From positions 62,001 through 126,000 of the forward strand of contig WNNJ02000319.1 of NCBI GenBank assembly GCA_012934845.2: DNA of 64,000 nt, given 5' to 3'. Every line of letters begins with the position of its first letter. The stretch's first letter is position 1. Shown in pieces: positions 1 through 10,981 of the stretch. A program made the translations under genes and the position numbers. This DNA comes from Pomphorhynchus laevis (lineage: Eukaryota; Acanthocephala; Palaeacanthocephala; Echinorhynchida; Pomphorhynchidae). Below the pieces are notes generated by a model. The model was not told the origin of the DNA, did no database searches, and saw only the letters and a program-made list of their open reading frames with translations.

Positions 1-60
1 ATATAGTATAATATACAAAAACCCAGTTATCTGATCTGATTTGTTATACTGGCAAGTTTT
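1..60 (+). mobile_element. Remnant of a Naiad-like PLE 3' terminus
   Basis: A weakened copy of the terminal box (CAGTTAGCTGATTTG in better copies near 43040, 55330, 55880 and 63030) is seen near base 25-45. Only the tail is present. Bases 61-284 are AT-rich with no recognisable gene. Confidence 0.4.
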
Positions 61-284
61 TATAGACCTGTGCGCTTTGTTTTCCAGGTATTATACTGAG
101 ACTGTATTTTTAATACGACATTATTAATTTCTTCTAATTTTCGATCAAGTTTGATGAATACTTTCTTTTTCTAGTACAAATTAACAAAATATTATTAAAA
201 TGTTCAATATTCAATATGCACATTAACAAAATAAAAAAACAAAATAAATTTAATAGATAAGAAAATATCTAGTAAACAAATCTA

Positions 285-616
285 GTAAAATTAATTAATC
301 TTATATTCGGAAAAAGATATACTTTTTCCGAATAGAATTTATATATAAATTTTATATATAATTTTATATACAAAAATTTTTTGTATAAGAATAAGATACT
401 AGATAAACAGATGAAATGTTAATATTAATATTAACATCTATTAATCAGATGAAATATTTAATTAGCATGTATTTGGCCCCGCTGCTATTTTGGGTAGAGG
501 AGTTAGGGGCCGAAACCTGATAGCATAGCAGTTCCTCCTGATGACCTCTAATTCTTATTTTGATACAACGTCTGTTATTTATTAGTCAATTCATAAAAAT
601 GACGTTTATTTTAAAT

Positions 617-647
<31 letters not shown>

Positions 648-835
648 ACTTGATTAAAATTATAGAAAATCTAATTGTTCAGTTAGCTGATTTAAAGAGA
701 GTTGTAAATCAGACATTCATTAGATCAAAGAATCTATTTACAATCGAAAACATTGTTCTTCTACGTAGTTGTGAGAAGGTATTAATGTTAGGTTTGCTAT
801 ACTTCAAAGGGATGATTGTGAGTAGCTAACTGATT
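285..835 (+). mobile_element. Naiad-like PLE fragment with 3' untranslated region
   Basis: A short piece of the RT region (coding for the KLINLIFGK-like stretch seen intact near 45850 on the minus strand) is joined directly to the family's 3' region: the ATTTGGCCCCGCTGCTA box at about 471 and the AGTTCCTCCTGATGACCTC box at about 530. The RT core between them is missing. The 89-residue open frame at 560-829 lies in the AT-rich 3' region and is unlikely to be a gene. The copy decays after about 680, where the usual tail is replaced by a short TTAGCTGATTTAAAG remnant. Confidence 0.6.
304..334. repeat. Fold-back inverted repeat at a PLE fragment joint
   Basis: Perfect 13-bp arms (304-316 and 322-334, TATTCGGAAAAAG and its complement) separated by 5 nt. 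It sits where the RT fragment stops, and intact copies of the family lack the second arm. Confidence 0.7.
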
Positions 836-999
836 ATACGCATTTTATATTATTTAGAAATTAAAAATAAAAGCTAATAATTATAAATAATAAATAATTG
901 GTATATAAGATTTGATATAATTTCTCTTTGCTAATGATATTCATTTGTAAAATAGACAAAATAATGTTATATAGTACGACGTGTAACAGTGACAGACGA

Positions 1000-3905
1000 T
1001 CAAAGTATAGTGTTTTGGAATGATAAAGGCGGATTTTGGTAAGAGTTTTAACTGCTCTGCTGATGTAAAAGACCAGGAAGTAAGCGTTTTGTTGTCCAAT
1101 TCTAGACAGGATGCGGGGGTACTTCCCTCATCCCAAACTAAAAAACCTGGTGATTATTACCTTAAAACAACCTATTGCTAGACATAATCTTTTCAATACC
1201 TTCCTTCGTGTCTTCGTAAATTGATCATACAAACCGTATTTTGTTCAACTCTGTTCGTTTGTACGAGTCTAGTATAAAGATTTCTTTTACAACTATCGAT
1301 CTAGTCGACGAATGACATGGAAGATATGTTCGGTTTATTTAGATCGCTTCAAGAAGAAACAGTACTATCAATCCCATCGCTGATTGCCCATCTGACGACA
1401 TGGGAAATGAAGATATCGCTCGTGGGCAAGTGTCTCAACCTAGTCCAGCTGGGTGTGGGAAGGAAAACCTTCTCACCCTAGGTTCCGACTAGGAGGAGGT
1501 ATCCAACTCCAGCTAACTTAACACAATGCAAAGTATTTAAGAACCTTTTTCACTGAATATCATTAAGTGGACTTCGGGAGGTGCTTTCGCCCTTAGCCTT
1601 CTATCTGGTGGAGATGCAGATGTTATAGTCCTTCAGGAGACGCGGTCTATCCGGGTCCCCTAGGACATTACTCGATTTATCCCTAAGCCCATCTACACCC
1701 ACTATACTTCGTACATAACCTCACCTCACTCCTATTAATTTCAAGGTCTTTTAACCCTTGTAAAGAGCCCCTTAAGTTCATCCTTCTTACTAAACCTCTC
1801 TTGTCCAGCCGTGTATTGTTAAGTTATATCACCCAGTAAGAACGGTAGACGCATCAGCATAGCCAATATCTATATACGGCCAGGATATTTCACAAGAATC
1901 GTGACCTCCTGGATCGTATATTGGGTAGCGGCTATGGCATTTATTTGGTGACCAACAACAGAACTAGTCGTTAGATTAATGCAGCAAACCGCAGAACCAG
2001 GAACGACTATCTTATTTACAAACCACCTTTCCCGACCTTTCATTGTTCAACAACTAATTCTCTCCTCGACATATTACTGCTACATAAGATGTGGTTGTTG
2101 AATTCATCTGTACTGAGCAGTCGCGACAACAACAGACCACCTCTCATGACCTAATTCGCTGGCGGATAGAGGACAATACGTTGCTTAGAAGGAGGTTTCA
2201 CTTTGATCCTATTAGAGTGGCCTTCCTTCAAGCAGCTATCCAACTCTTTCTCAGAATTGGAAATGAGAGTTTCACCGAATTTAATTCCTACCTCACTTTG
2301 TAAGCTACCGCGTTCCTATCGACCACCTATTAAGATCAAATATACAATCCCACTCCAAAAAAACAAGGTCCTAGCTAAATGGGAAGCTCATTCCTAGCTA
2401 ATTAGGAAGGTGCTCCCACCATCCTAATCTCTCTGTTTTCGCCAGACAGGTCCTCTCGAATGAATACTGGAGCACTAGATATAGGTCCCAGCTGAGTAAG
2501 AATAGGGCGAGCATTGCTCGTCTTAACTTTTCTTAGTCTTCATTTTAGAAGATATTCAAGAAGGAAAAATTTGTCTGCTGAAAGGATAGAGTCTTGGTTT
2601 GAATTGGTAGCATAGGCCTTGACAAAGTTTTAGAAGATTCACTATCCTTACATAATTACGGACCCAATAAATCACGCCTTGGTGTGACTTCAGGAGTAGG
2701 GATCTATCTACACAGATATCCTAAACTCCTGGGGACCACTTCCGGCCACTTCCAAAGCCCACGCGCCACTCTCCCCTCGGGTCTGTCAGCTTTTGACAGA
2801 CAGTCATAGAAAGGAGGTCGCCATCACAATGCTATTAGCCTTCCTGTCCGATATTGCTGGCATAAATATTAGCCGACGTGTGCTTTTACCCAAAAAGAAA
2901 TCGACTTCATGTCCTAAAGATCTGCGACCCATTTCAACTCAAAACTCCCTTATCTCCATTTACGGAAAAGCGCTTGCGCATAAAATCCGCGACCATCTAA
3001 GTAGGCGAAATTAAATCGCGCTAGGTTTTTATGGGTACGTAAAAGACTGATTGGTCCATTCAGCAATAGGTGAAGTGCATCAGTTTGTCAAGATAACAGT
3101 CATCAGCTTGCTGTAGCGGTCTTTCTTGATTTTTCTGCTGCATTTGACCGCATTTCCATTCCTTTTGTTATATTTCCTCTCAGGTATCTTGAGTTGCCTG
3201 CGAGAATTGTTAAAGGATGGAAATATTGTTGTGTACCAAACGATTCTTATATAAAGACGACCTTGATGCACATCAGTTCTACCCTGTTAAGGGTGTGCCT
3301 CAAGGATCCCCACTTTCTCCAATCTTGTATCTTGCTGCCTCCATTATACTCTACAAAAAATTTAAATGCGATCCACATCTTGTAATATACGCTGATGATA
3401 CCACAGCCCTGTTCTCTAGACTCAGGTGCAAAGATGTGGTCTATGACATCAGCCGTTTATTTTTAAATTTAAAAGACCAGCTACCCATTTCCAATCTTGT
3501 TCTCAACTCCTCTAAATCGCATGTGGTCGTCTTTCATGGCGCCCCTACCATCAAAAAGAAACTTAGAGATTAGTACCTCTACACTTTCTTCCATTTTGCA
3601 GCCTCAACCACTCTCTACCTTCACGAGTCGAGTAAAATACCTGGGGTTCACCGTTACGGTGAACTGGTCAGCAAAAGCTGACCTAGATAGACTCACACGT
3701 ATCCTGAAGAAAGCTAGGAGGGCTATGAAACTGGCTCAGCATCTGTTATTGAATAAGAAAACCCAAATGCGTCTCTGGGGTACTTTGGCTATCTCGGGAT
3801 TAGTCTTTTTTTCAAGAGGACGTCTCCATGAACAAAGACTAAGGTTTCTCAAGCTCCTCATATCGCAATTACCGAGCATAGTCCGCCTCGATAGGATGTT
3901 ATATT
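1000..3905 (+). mobile_element. Non-LTR retrotransposon, I/R1-like family, copy 1 (degenerate)
   Basis: A decayed LINE. Around 1600-1640 an apurinic endonuclease fragment can be read (DADVIVLQET). The region 1860-2110 matches the endonuclease part of copy 2 (TELVVRLMQ). From about 2790 the RT follows, with FLDFSAAFDRIS near 3120-3160, GVPQGSPLSPILYLA at 3291-3335 and IYADDTTALFS near 3385-3420. The C-terminal thumb runs to about 3900, where the copy stops at an AT-rich palindrome. The coding potential is split over at least three frames with many stops, so it is dead. GC is higher than the surroundings. Assignment to the I/R1 group rests on the SPLSP/YADD context and is not certain; copies 2 and 3 lie at 20610-23075 and 27030-28440. 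Confidence 0.8.
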
Positions 3906-3975
3906 ATTATCATATATATAATAATTTATGTATTATTTATTAATAAATAATATATTATATTATATATTATATTAT
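3906..3975. repeat. AT-rich palindromic linker between LINE and PLE
   Basis: Runs of TATTATTATCATATATATAA and imperfect complements form an AT hairpin that separates the truncated LINE from the PLE fragment. Confidence 0.5.
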
Positions 3976-4680
3976 AAACGGTATCTCGAAATTTCTGAAG
4001 TGTTGAAATCTAGAGAGGTTCCTATATGGGCTATACGCGAAGCTATCAACCGTTGTCTTAGGAGTAAAGTGATGGAAAATAATTCTTCGGAAGCTATCTC
4101 AAAAGAGAAACGAGTATTTATACCCACGATATTTGTAAGTGATGGATGTTCTAATTTCTTTAGAAAGAATCTACAAGCAAATACGTCCTTATATCATGTG
4201 TGGAATTCTACTCTATCTGGTTATTTCAAGAGCAAACCTAAATATGAACCTAATAATGTAATTAACGAGATACCGTGTATGAATTGTCCAGCCAAATATT
4301 TTGGACAGACAAAGCAGGGTTTAATAACCAGAATAAAACATCACAAATATAATTTTAAAAGGGGAGATAATTCGTCAGCATTGGTGAATCATTGGTTGAT
4401 CCATAATCATGAACCAGACTTTGCCGCAGCTAAGGTCTTAGAAAAGGAGGACAACCTACCAAGACGTCTGATAAAAGAAAGTATTCACATCCAGAACTAT
4501 GCTAACTCGATGGATGGTAATAAAGATAAATGGAAACTAGCTATCCCTACAAGCACATTGCAAAACCGATAGATTCACTGTGTGTTTCTTCCGTTTTTAT
4601 TGCATATATAGTTTTTCTTTTCTTTGTTACTAATTGTATCACTTGAAAAGGACTATTGAAATAGTTGAAAATTCGTGATT
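3976..4680 (+). mobile_element. Penelope-like element, C-terminal linker and GIY-YIG endonuclease
   Basis: An open frame ending at 4572 encodes a PLE linker followed by a GIY-YIG nuclease: INEIPCMNCPAKYFGQTKQG near 4260-4320 (the GIY strand is degenerate, the YFGQT strand is clear), then TRIKHHKYNFKRG and a later ALVNHWLIHNHEPDF helix. These are the usual PLE features that follow the RT thumb; the RT itself is absent, lost at the joint with the LINE upstream. Past the stop, 4634-4672 carries a decayed form of the PLE end signature: a hairpin ACTAT/ATAGT just before GAAA. This endonuclease nicks DNA to prime reverse transcription in intact PLEs. The fragment is probably non-functional alone. 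Confidence 0.8.
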
Positions 4681-5223
4681 AACATTCTCTTGTTTCTTCT
4701 CGATGTTTATACGCCGTGAGCAACACTCAATACAGTAAGTCCATATCTAGTACATTAGAAATTACCCATGTCTATTTCCTATATATTACATTTGAATAGA
4801 CAATCCTTGAAATGGATCAACATCAAAGTAGAACTATGTTTGAAGTATTTCCTCTAATATAATTCGTATGTTTATCTTAATTTTTTATATAATTGTTTAT
4901 TTTAACGTCTTTATTTTAAATACTTTAATAATTAGCCTTCACTCTTTCCATTAATCAATAACGAATAAATCAACAAGTTAATAATCGATTTATAAAATAA
5001 TCATCTTGGTTATAATAGTTGTAACGCGTTGATATTAACGAATGAAATTGCCCAACTTTTATAAACTGCTTCTCTTTTGTTTTGCAGTTATTTATTTAAG
5101 AAACTAACTAAAATTGCAACTAAATAATAACTAAATATTTGTAAAGAAATTTTTTAAGAATAATTTTCTTAAGAAAATTATTGAGATTAATTACAATAAA
5201 ATAAAATACAATAAAAAAGAACA
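4681..5223. other. No gene seen, AT-rich
   Basis: About 540 bp of AT-rich sequence between the PLE end and the 3' end of the UCH gene. No domain and no convincing repeat were recognised. Confidence 0.5.
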
Positions 5224-5225
5224 TC

Positions 5226-5231
5226 TTTATT
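5226..5231 (-). promoter_or_regulatory. Polyadenylation signal of the UCH gene
   Basis: AATAAA on the minus strand, 93 nt beyond the TGA stop at 5324, a normal distance for a short 3' UTR. Confidence 0.55.
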
Positions 5232-5323
5232 TTCGTTAGTTTTTAAACACATCAAAATGTTTTGAACAAAATTTGCCTTAAATATTTACTGTAATCTTTA
5301 TTATTTTCACAAAATCCACTTTA

Positions 5324-8300
5324 TCAAGCTGATTTAACCAGTCCCAATGCACTGAACCTAATTTCACTTCCATCTTGTGTATATTTCTTAATAGCTTCAA
5401 TTGCTTTCTAAAACAAAATTTATAAAAAAATTTAAATTTTATTTCAAAAATTAGACAGCAATTGCTATATATACAGAAATGGCTATATAGATGTATAATA
5501 TCAATCAAAAAGCGGGCTATCGTCGGACGCCTCCTGCACAGCCACTTCATTTCATGCTGCACTACGACAATCAGGCGCTGTAGGAAAAAGATGCAGGCGC
5601 GTTTATCGCTACTAAATCGAATTTGAAGACTCTTCCCGCCTCTTTCAGGAAGACAGCGCCGCTGGGGCTGACAGCTTTGAACCCCTCTGTTGAAATTTAG
5701 ACGAAAATATACAGGGCAACTGTATTTGCTACATTTAGCTTCCTCTGCCGCTTTGGCGACTTCGCTGGTGCTGGTAGCTACCGGCCTCATGTGGGTAGGA
5801 GCCAGTGTGTTTAAGCAGGTAAAATCTCTGACGAGTATTCTATCCGAGCGACAACATCAATTGCAATTGAACATAAGATTTCAAATTGTTATTTGAAATA
5901 AAAACGTTATTAAAACGTTATTTTTGTCAAATACAAACCATTTTCGGTGCCCTTGAACACTCACTTTAGCGAAAAGAAGTTTGTTTTTTAATTTTTAGTA
6001 TCAATCATTACAAAATCCATCATCACTAAATGTGATCTCTACACTTATCACACTTTCGGGTACAAAACGAAGCCATTACAAATGATTTAGGTGTGAAGCC
6101 ATTAGAAATGATTTCGGTTTCGAAGCAATTATAAATAGCTGGCTACATAATAGCTTCAGCTATCAGGTCGCATTACGACAGAAAGCATGCTGTCCAGACA
6201 ACTCCACAGAGCGGGACTCATCAGTGGACGTCTCTGTATCATCGTTGTTTCGTCCCTCAGCATGCACTATATTGACGATACACATGGTGGTCCTCCATCA
6301 GATTAAAATGAGTCATTGAAATCGTCTTGTTGGTAGTCGGTTGCAAGACGATTTCAATGGCTCATTTCAAACTATGAAAACTCATTTTCAAAGAAAACTC
6401 ATTTTCAAACTCATTTTCATTTTGACTCATTTTCAAACTATGGTTTCGTTTCGAAGCAATTGCAAATAGTTATATTTTGAAGCCGTTACAAATGGTTTCG
6501 TTTCGAAGCAATTGTAAAGTTATATTTTGAAGCCGCTACAAATGGTTTCGTTTCGAAGCAATTGCAAATAGCTAGGTTTTGAAGCCGTTACAAATAGTTT
6601 CGTTTCGAAGCAATTGCAAATAGATAGGTTTTGAAGCCATTACAAATGGTTTTGTTTTGAAGCAATTGCAAATAGCTAGGTTTTGAAGCCGTTACAAATA
6701 GTTTCGTTTCGAAGCAATTGCAAATAGATAGGTTTTGAAGCAATTACAAATGGTTTCATTTTGTAGTCATTACTTTACAAGTCAACGATGTATTTCATCA
6801 ACAAAATGACGTCTTAATCGAGCTGCGTTGAAACTAATTAATTTCGCTTTATTGGAAGTTATTATTTATGAGAATTAAATAATGATTAATTAAAATGATT
6901 ATTTAAATAAAAGTCAGATAGTATACTTTTAGAAACTGTGACTCTTCGCATTCCCCATGATCAATCGGACCATCTTTACGACCGTCCAATTCGTAGAGTC
7001 GACCAGAGTTTGAAACATAGCAGATAAAATGCAAGTCAGACTGATCTTCATCATTGTCCTCAGCCTAAAATGTAAAACACGTGCAGAACACTTAGGTCAG
7101 CTGTTAAAGATGTTCATCATGCCTGTGTAGATCTCGCGGATTCGTCATGACACTGAGATAGCTCCGCATTCGCTTCAAAAAGTTTTGATATTTCCATTGG
7201 ACATTTGCCCTTTGTACTTTCAATAAATTTGGACAATATGCTATCCTCTAATCACGAAATATATCCAATTTAATAAAAACTCAACAAAATGAGTGTTGGG
7301 TAAGGAGTATTTAAAAATGCTACAAATGCATTAAAAATTGTTTAACTGCACAAATATTACGCGAATATATAAAAAGGCCACTGTTTTTAACCTTTGATCG
7401 CAGCTACTGATTTGAATAAAATTCAGATCAGCGGGAGGATAAATCGCAACTGGGTTATTTAGGAGATCATCATACATCATCGGCATCTATGTGTCGAGGA
7501 ATAACGCCCGTAATCTGATAAAACATCAGTTTCTCATGATAACATCCAAGCTTTATTCTATTGAATGATTATTTATTCTATTGCATGACAGATCAATCAA
7601 TTGTCTTATTTCTTCATGTAATTTTTTAATCCTAGCATTCAAGGCAATAATCTTTTTTAAATCATTGTGTTTAGTAGCTCGAACCACTATGTTCTACATG
7701 TTCTTAACAGATATGTTCATTGGAATTATATAGACTTAGTTAAAAGTACGCTGTTTGGGAATCATACTCAGCAACCTCTGAGATAACACATTAGGGTCAT
7801 TTGTCCAGCTGTTTATTTTGTTTTTGACTTCATGTTCGATAAATTCACTAGTTCCAATATAGCTGACTAAAAATTTAAAACCATCACTGGTTATCTGTAT
7901 ATAAGATCATCTAAGATAGTCCATTTTGTCCCCATTTTACTACTATGCGTTAAAGTACATTTTGATGAATTAATGTAAAATCAGCATATTTTGGCCCAAT
8001 ACGCTGAACTTCAAGGCACGCCCTTTCAAGTTTCTATATTTTCCTGACACATGCTGAGTCGTTGGCAAAGTATCGATGAGTTACACTAGATGAATGTTCT
8101 TGTAGTTCTCTAATTAAAGGCATTGATGCAAACGTAAAAACTGTCATTGTTAATGGATCTTCCTGTGTGATTTCTTCGGCTGATGCCATATACTTCTTAT
8201 TAAAAGACTAAAGATTACAGAATGTATTTCGTTCATAGCCTTGCTAATGGGAAAGCAATTTATACTCAAATCACATACCATGATAACATCACAAAAGGTG

Positions 8301-9705
8301 CTAAATGCATTGCTACAAACATAATCGTCGTCAATTTGCAATTGACGAAGATAAAACAAGAAATGAAGAAAACCAGAAACATCAGAAGTGCCGATTGAAT
8401 TAGATGAATATCTTACACTTATTAACAATGGTAGACTTTTAAAGCCGAGGAGTTTGCTTAAAATGCAAAGGCATCCAAGGCACTTGAATTCACATGCCTG
8501 ATTCTGAGTACTCAAACTTGATATGTTATGAATAAAAAGAAAATATCAAAACAATGATGTTAAAATGTATCTAGTGATATCATAGGTTGCTGATTATGAT
8601 TCCCAAACAGCGTACCTACTTTTAACTAAGTTATCTCCTGAATTATTGTGCGTCAATTGAACTGAATGAACTACTGACTATACGCCACATCTTTGCCAAG
8701 TTCATGGCTGAACTGATCCACATACTTCTGTTAGCTCGTCCCGTATGTGATTACGAATGTTCCGGTCAATGATTCGTTTTCTAACCTTTCCAATGGGACG
8801 CACACATGGGCATTTGTCCAGATGAACTCAGCGGCACGAAGGATAAAGTTTCAACTTGACGAATTCATATTCGTAGAAATGTTCACAGCTAGATCACCTA
8901 CATTTGTTGCTACCGACCTCGTCTAGACTTATCTAGATAGTATACTACTATACAACATGGAAATATTATTTTGGTCATGAATAAATTTTAAATGTCCAAT
9001 AAATTTAATAATGTCCCGGTCAATGATTCGTCTTACCTGTTAACCAGTTCATAACAATTGAATCATTTAAATAATGTAATATTAATAATCTAATTGCATT
9101 ACATTAGCGAATATGTATATTTCGACATTACTTGATGCCGACGGCTCGATATCATTTGATATCATTCTGTTTCATATTTCCAACCCATTTTCAAACGACA
9201 AATATCTAACTTCGCAAAACAAACCTGCAAGTTTTAAGTCGCAATTGGCTATAGCGTGAATAGCAGCAACCGTACCACATGAATTGCCCACGCTCTGCTT
9301 CATGTAATATAAATCCTTTGGGACTTTGCAAGTCTAAAAAATCGATACTTTATAAATACAGAATAAAATGCGAGGGTTTACCTCAGCCTTTATGGTATCA
9401 TCAAGTTTAATTGGGTATAGAAATACGATGGCCATTATAGGATCGGCAATGTATTTTAAATCGTCTTCATCAAAGCCAAGTATATGCACAAACTTGACAC
9501 TCTCGTCCACTCCTATTTTGTGTACGTACTATACAACGAGCATTGTCGTTAATTAATATTTTCATATTATTCTATAAAGCAGCTTACCTTGGTGAAAGCC
9601 TAAAGATGAAAAAGTTAATACATCAATTAAAATCATCGTTGCTACCTCATCGTTGCACTCCAAAGTCAACCATTTGATGTCGCATTTCTTATCTTCTGAA
9701 GTCAT
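5324..9705 (-). CDS. Ubiquitin carboxyl-terminal hydrolase, UCHL1/UCHL3 type, seven exons
   Basis: A cysteine protease of peptidase family C12 that removes small adducts from the C-terminus of ubiquitin. Exons (minus strand, high to low): 9705-9646, 9599-9588, 9528-9382, 9333-9225, 7247-7123, 7064-6927, 5407-5324; all joins keep frame and give 224 residues, close to human UCHL1 (223). Catalytic residues are visible: oxyanion Gln86 and Cys92 in MKQSVGNSCGT, His163 in SDLHFICYV, Asp178 in YELDGRK. The end IRFSALGL matches the family's LRFNAIAL. Introns 1, 2, 3 and 5 are 46-59 bp; introns 4 (1977 bp) and 6 (1519 bp) hold repeats. Intron 5 uses a GC-AG donor; the others are GT-AG. All catalytic residues are kept and no stop is seen, so it is probably functional. 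UCHL3 versus UCHL1 orthology cannot be settled by eye. Confidence 0.93.
6067..6775. repeat. 50-52 bp minisatellite inside UCH intron 6
   Basis: About six and a half units with AAGCAATTGCAAATAG at 6454, 6506, 6556, 6608, 6660 and 6712, alternating with GAAGCCGTTACAAAT. Two more diverged units lie at 6067-6160, separated from the main array by an unrelated 270-bp stretch. Period is 52 bp except one 50-bp step. Confidence 0.85.
7734..8640 (-). mobile_element. WYADD-type reverse transcriptase fragment in UCH intron 4
   Basis: On the minus strand around 8170-8020 one reads EEITQEDPLTMTVFTFAS, a decayed form of the GxTQGDPxAM box seen intact at 31140, then HRYFANDSAC in place of the W/RYADD box and EVQRIGPKYADF. 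Further down come ITxDGFKFLxSYIGTSEF-like pieces. Several frames and stops are involved, so it is dead. The 121-residue open frame at 8150-8515 lies in another frame of this region and is not a gene. The ends 7734-7777 and 8584-8631 are inverted copies of one another. Confidence 0.65.
8641..9222. other. Rest of UCH intron 4, nothing recognised
   Basis: AT-rich intron sequence. A short minus-strand stretch near 8790-8860 (VRPIGKVRKRIIDRN) looks coding-like but matches nothing I recognise. Confidence 0.4.
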
Positions 9706-9984
9706 TTCGTTTAATTCTGGAATATTTACAAATCATTGCACAAACTGTCAATAATTTTAATTATTATCTGCTCTCAAATTATTAGAATTACTGAAATTAT
9801 AAAGTTGCTTCCTTTATTAAAACACCAGATATTTATAATACGGGTTTGTCAATAAAAAACAAATTGTTTTAATGATTAACGAGTAAATTTTAAATTATTT
9901 ATTATTTAAAATATAATATCCGAATAATATTTTAAATAATAATTTTAAATTTACTAGTTCATATTTATTTAATACTTCACTGGA

Positions 9985-10045
9985 AGAAATTAAATCAGCT
10001 AACTGAGTCTACGTATTGTTATATAATTATAAAATAAACAAAACA
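9985..10045 (-). mobile_element. Naiad-like PLE 3' terminus
   Basis: AATCAGCTAACTGAGTCTACG followed by AATTATAAAATAAACAAAAC, the complement of the family tail; the same stretch recurs at 47315-47375. It abuts the 451-bp direct repeat. Confidence 0.6.
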
Positions 10046-10981
10046 TGCCATATTATGAGTATCTCCTTCTCAAGCAAGTTTTGAATTATAAATTAAAAAT
10101 GTACAACAACGTGCACATTAACAGCACCAGCTTATTCTGAGTTTGAAGTCTCAGTTTAGACTTTACTGTCTAAACTATTAAATGTATTTGATTGAACAAA
10201 GCCCAAATTGAAGAGTGGTATATATTACGTATACCGGTTATTGGCCGAAAACAATGATGGAAGAATGAATATATATAATAATTTTGCGATCAGCAAACTA
10301 ATATCTTGACTTTCAACGGCGAACATAAAAGCGCGATGTTGTCTACGCCGGTAGACAAAGCAACATAATCGCGTTCGTGTACCACGGTTATAATTGCGGT
10401 TCAAACTTTATAGTCCACAAACAATGCGTTTAGTAGATCCACAAAATCTGTTGTTGCTTTTACAAATAAACGTTTCCAAATTGTATTCCGGGGTATTTAC
10501 GTAAGGGTTTCGGCCCCTTACGATAACTACTGCCATATTATGAGTATCTCCTTCTCAAGCAAGTTTTGAATTATAAATTAAAAATGTACAACAACGTGCA
10601 CATTAACAGCACCAGCTTATTCTGAGTTTGAAGTCTCAGTTTAGACTTTACTGTCTAAACTATTAAATGTATTTGATTGAACAAAGCCCAAATTGAAGAG
10701 TGGTATATATTACGTATACCGGTTATTGGCCGAAAACAATGATGGAAGAATGAATATATATAATAATTTTGCGATCAGCAAACTAATATCTTGACTTTCA
10801 ACGGCGAACATAAAAGCGCGATGTTGTCTACGCCGGTAGACAAAGCAACATAATCGCGTTCGTGTACCACGGTTATAATTGCGGTTCAAACTTTATAGTC
10901 CACAAACAATGCGTTTAGTAGATCCACAAAATCTGTTGTTGCTTTTACAAATAAACGTTTCCAAATTGTATTCCGGGGTAT
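10046..10981. repeat. Two identical 451-bp direct repeats, 34 bp apart
   Basis: 10046-10496 and 10531-10981 read the same base for base by eye (offset 485). The 34-bp spacer contains a small hairpin (GTAAGGG...CCCCTTAC). No coding domain, no TG...CA ends and no polypurine or primer site were seen, so they are better described as a recent tandem duplication than as terminal repeats of an element. A small palindrome (GTCTACGCCGGTAGAC) lies inside each copy. Confidence 0.9.

Noticed and set aside
520-550. Hammerhead in the CTGATGACCTC box of the Naiad-like 3' region
   Set aside because: The GAAA box lies upstream, and neither stem I nor a proper stem II can form in the required register.
5278-5790. 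170-residue minus-strand protein
   Set aside because: The frame crosses the last UCH exon in the wrong phase; the true reading of 5407-5324 is the UCH C-terminus.
5690-5896. Plus-strand exon encoding a membrane segment (LVLVATGLMWVGASVF) with a GTAAAA donor
   Set aside because: It lies inside UCH intron 6 on the opposite strand, has no recognisable family and its start is not an ATG.
8150-8515. Host gene encoding a 121-residue cysteine-rich protein
   Set aside because: The region is decayed RT sequence in another frame and lies within a UCH intron.
7734-8631. DNA transposon with 44-bp terminal inverted repeats
   Set aside because: One arm is internal RT coding sequence, no target duplication was seen and there is no transposase.
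10046-10981. LTR pair of a small retroelement
   Set aside because: The repeats lack TG...CA ends, the spacer is only 34 bp, and no primer-binding site or coding domain is present.
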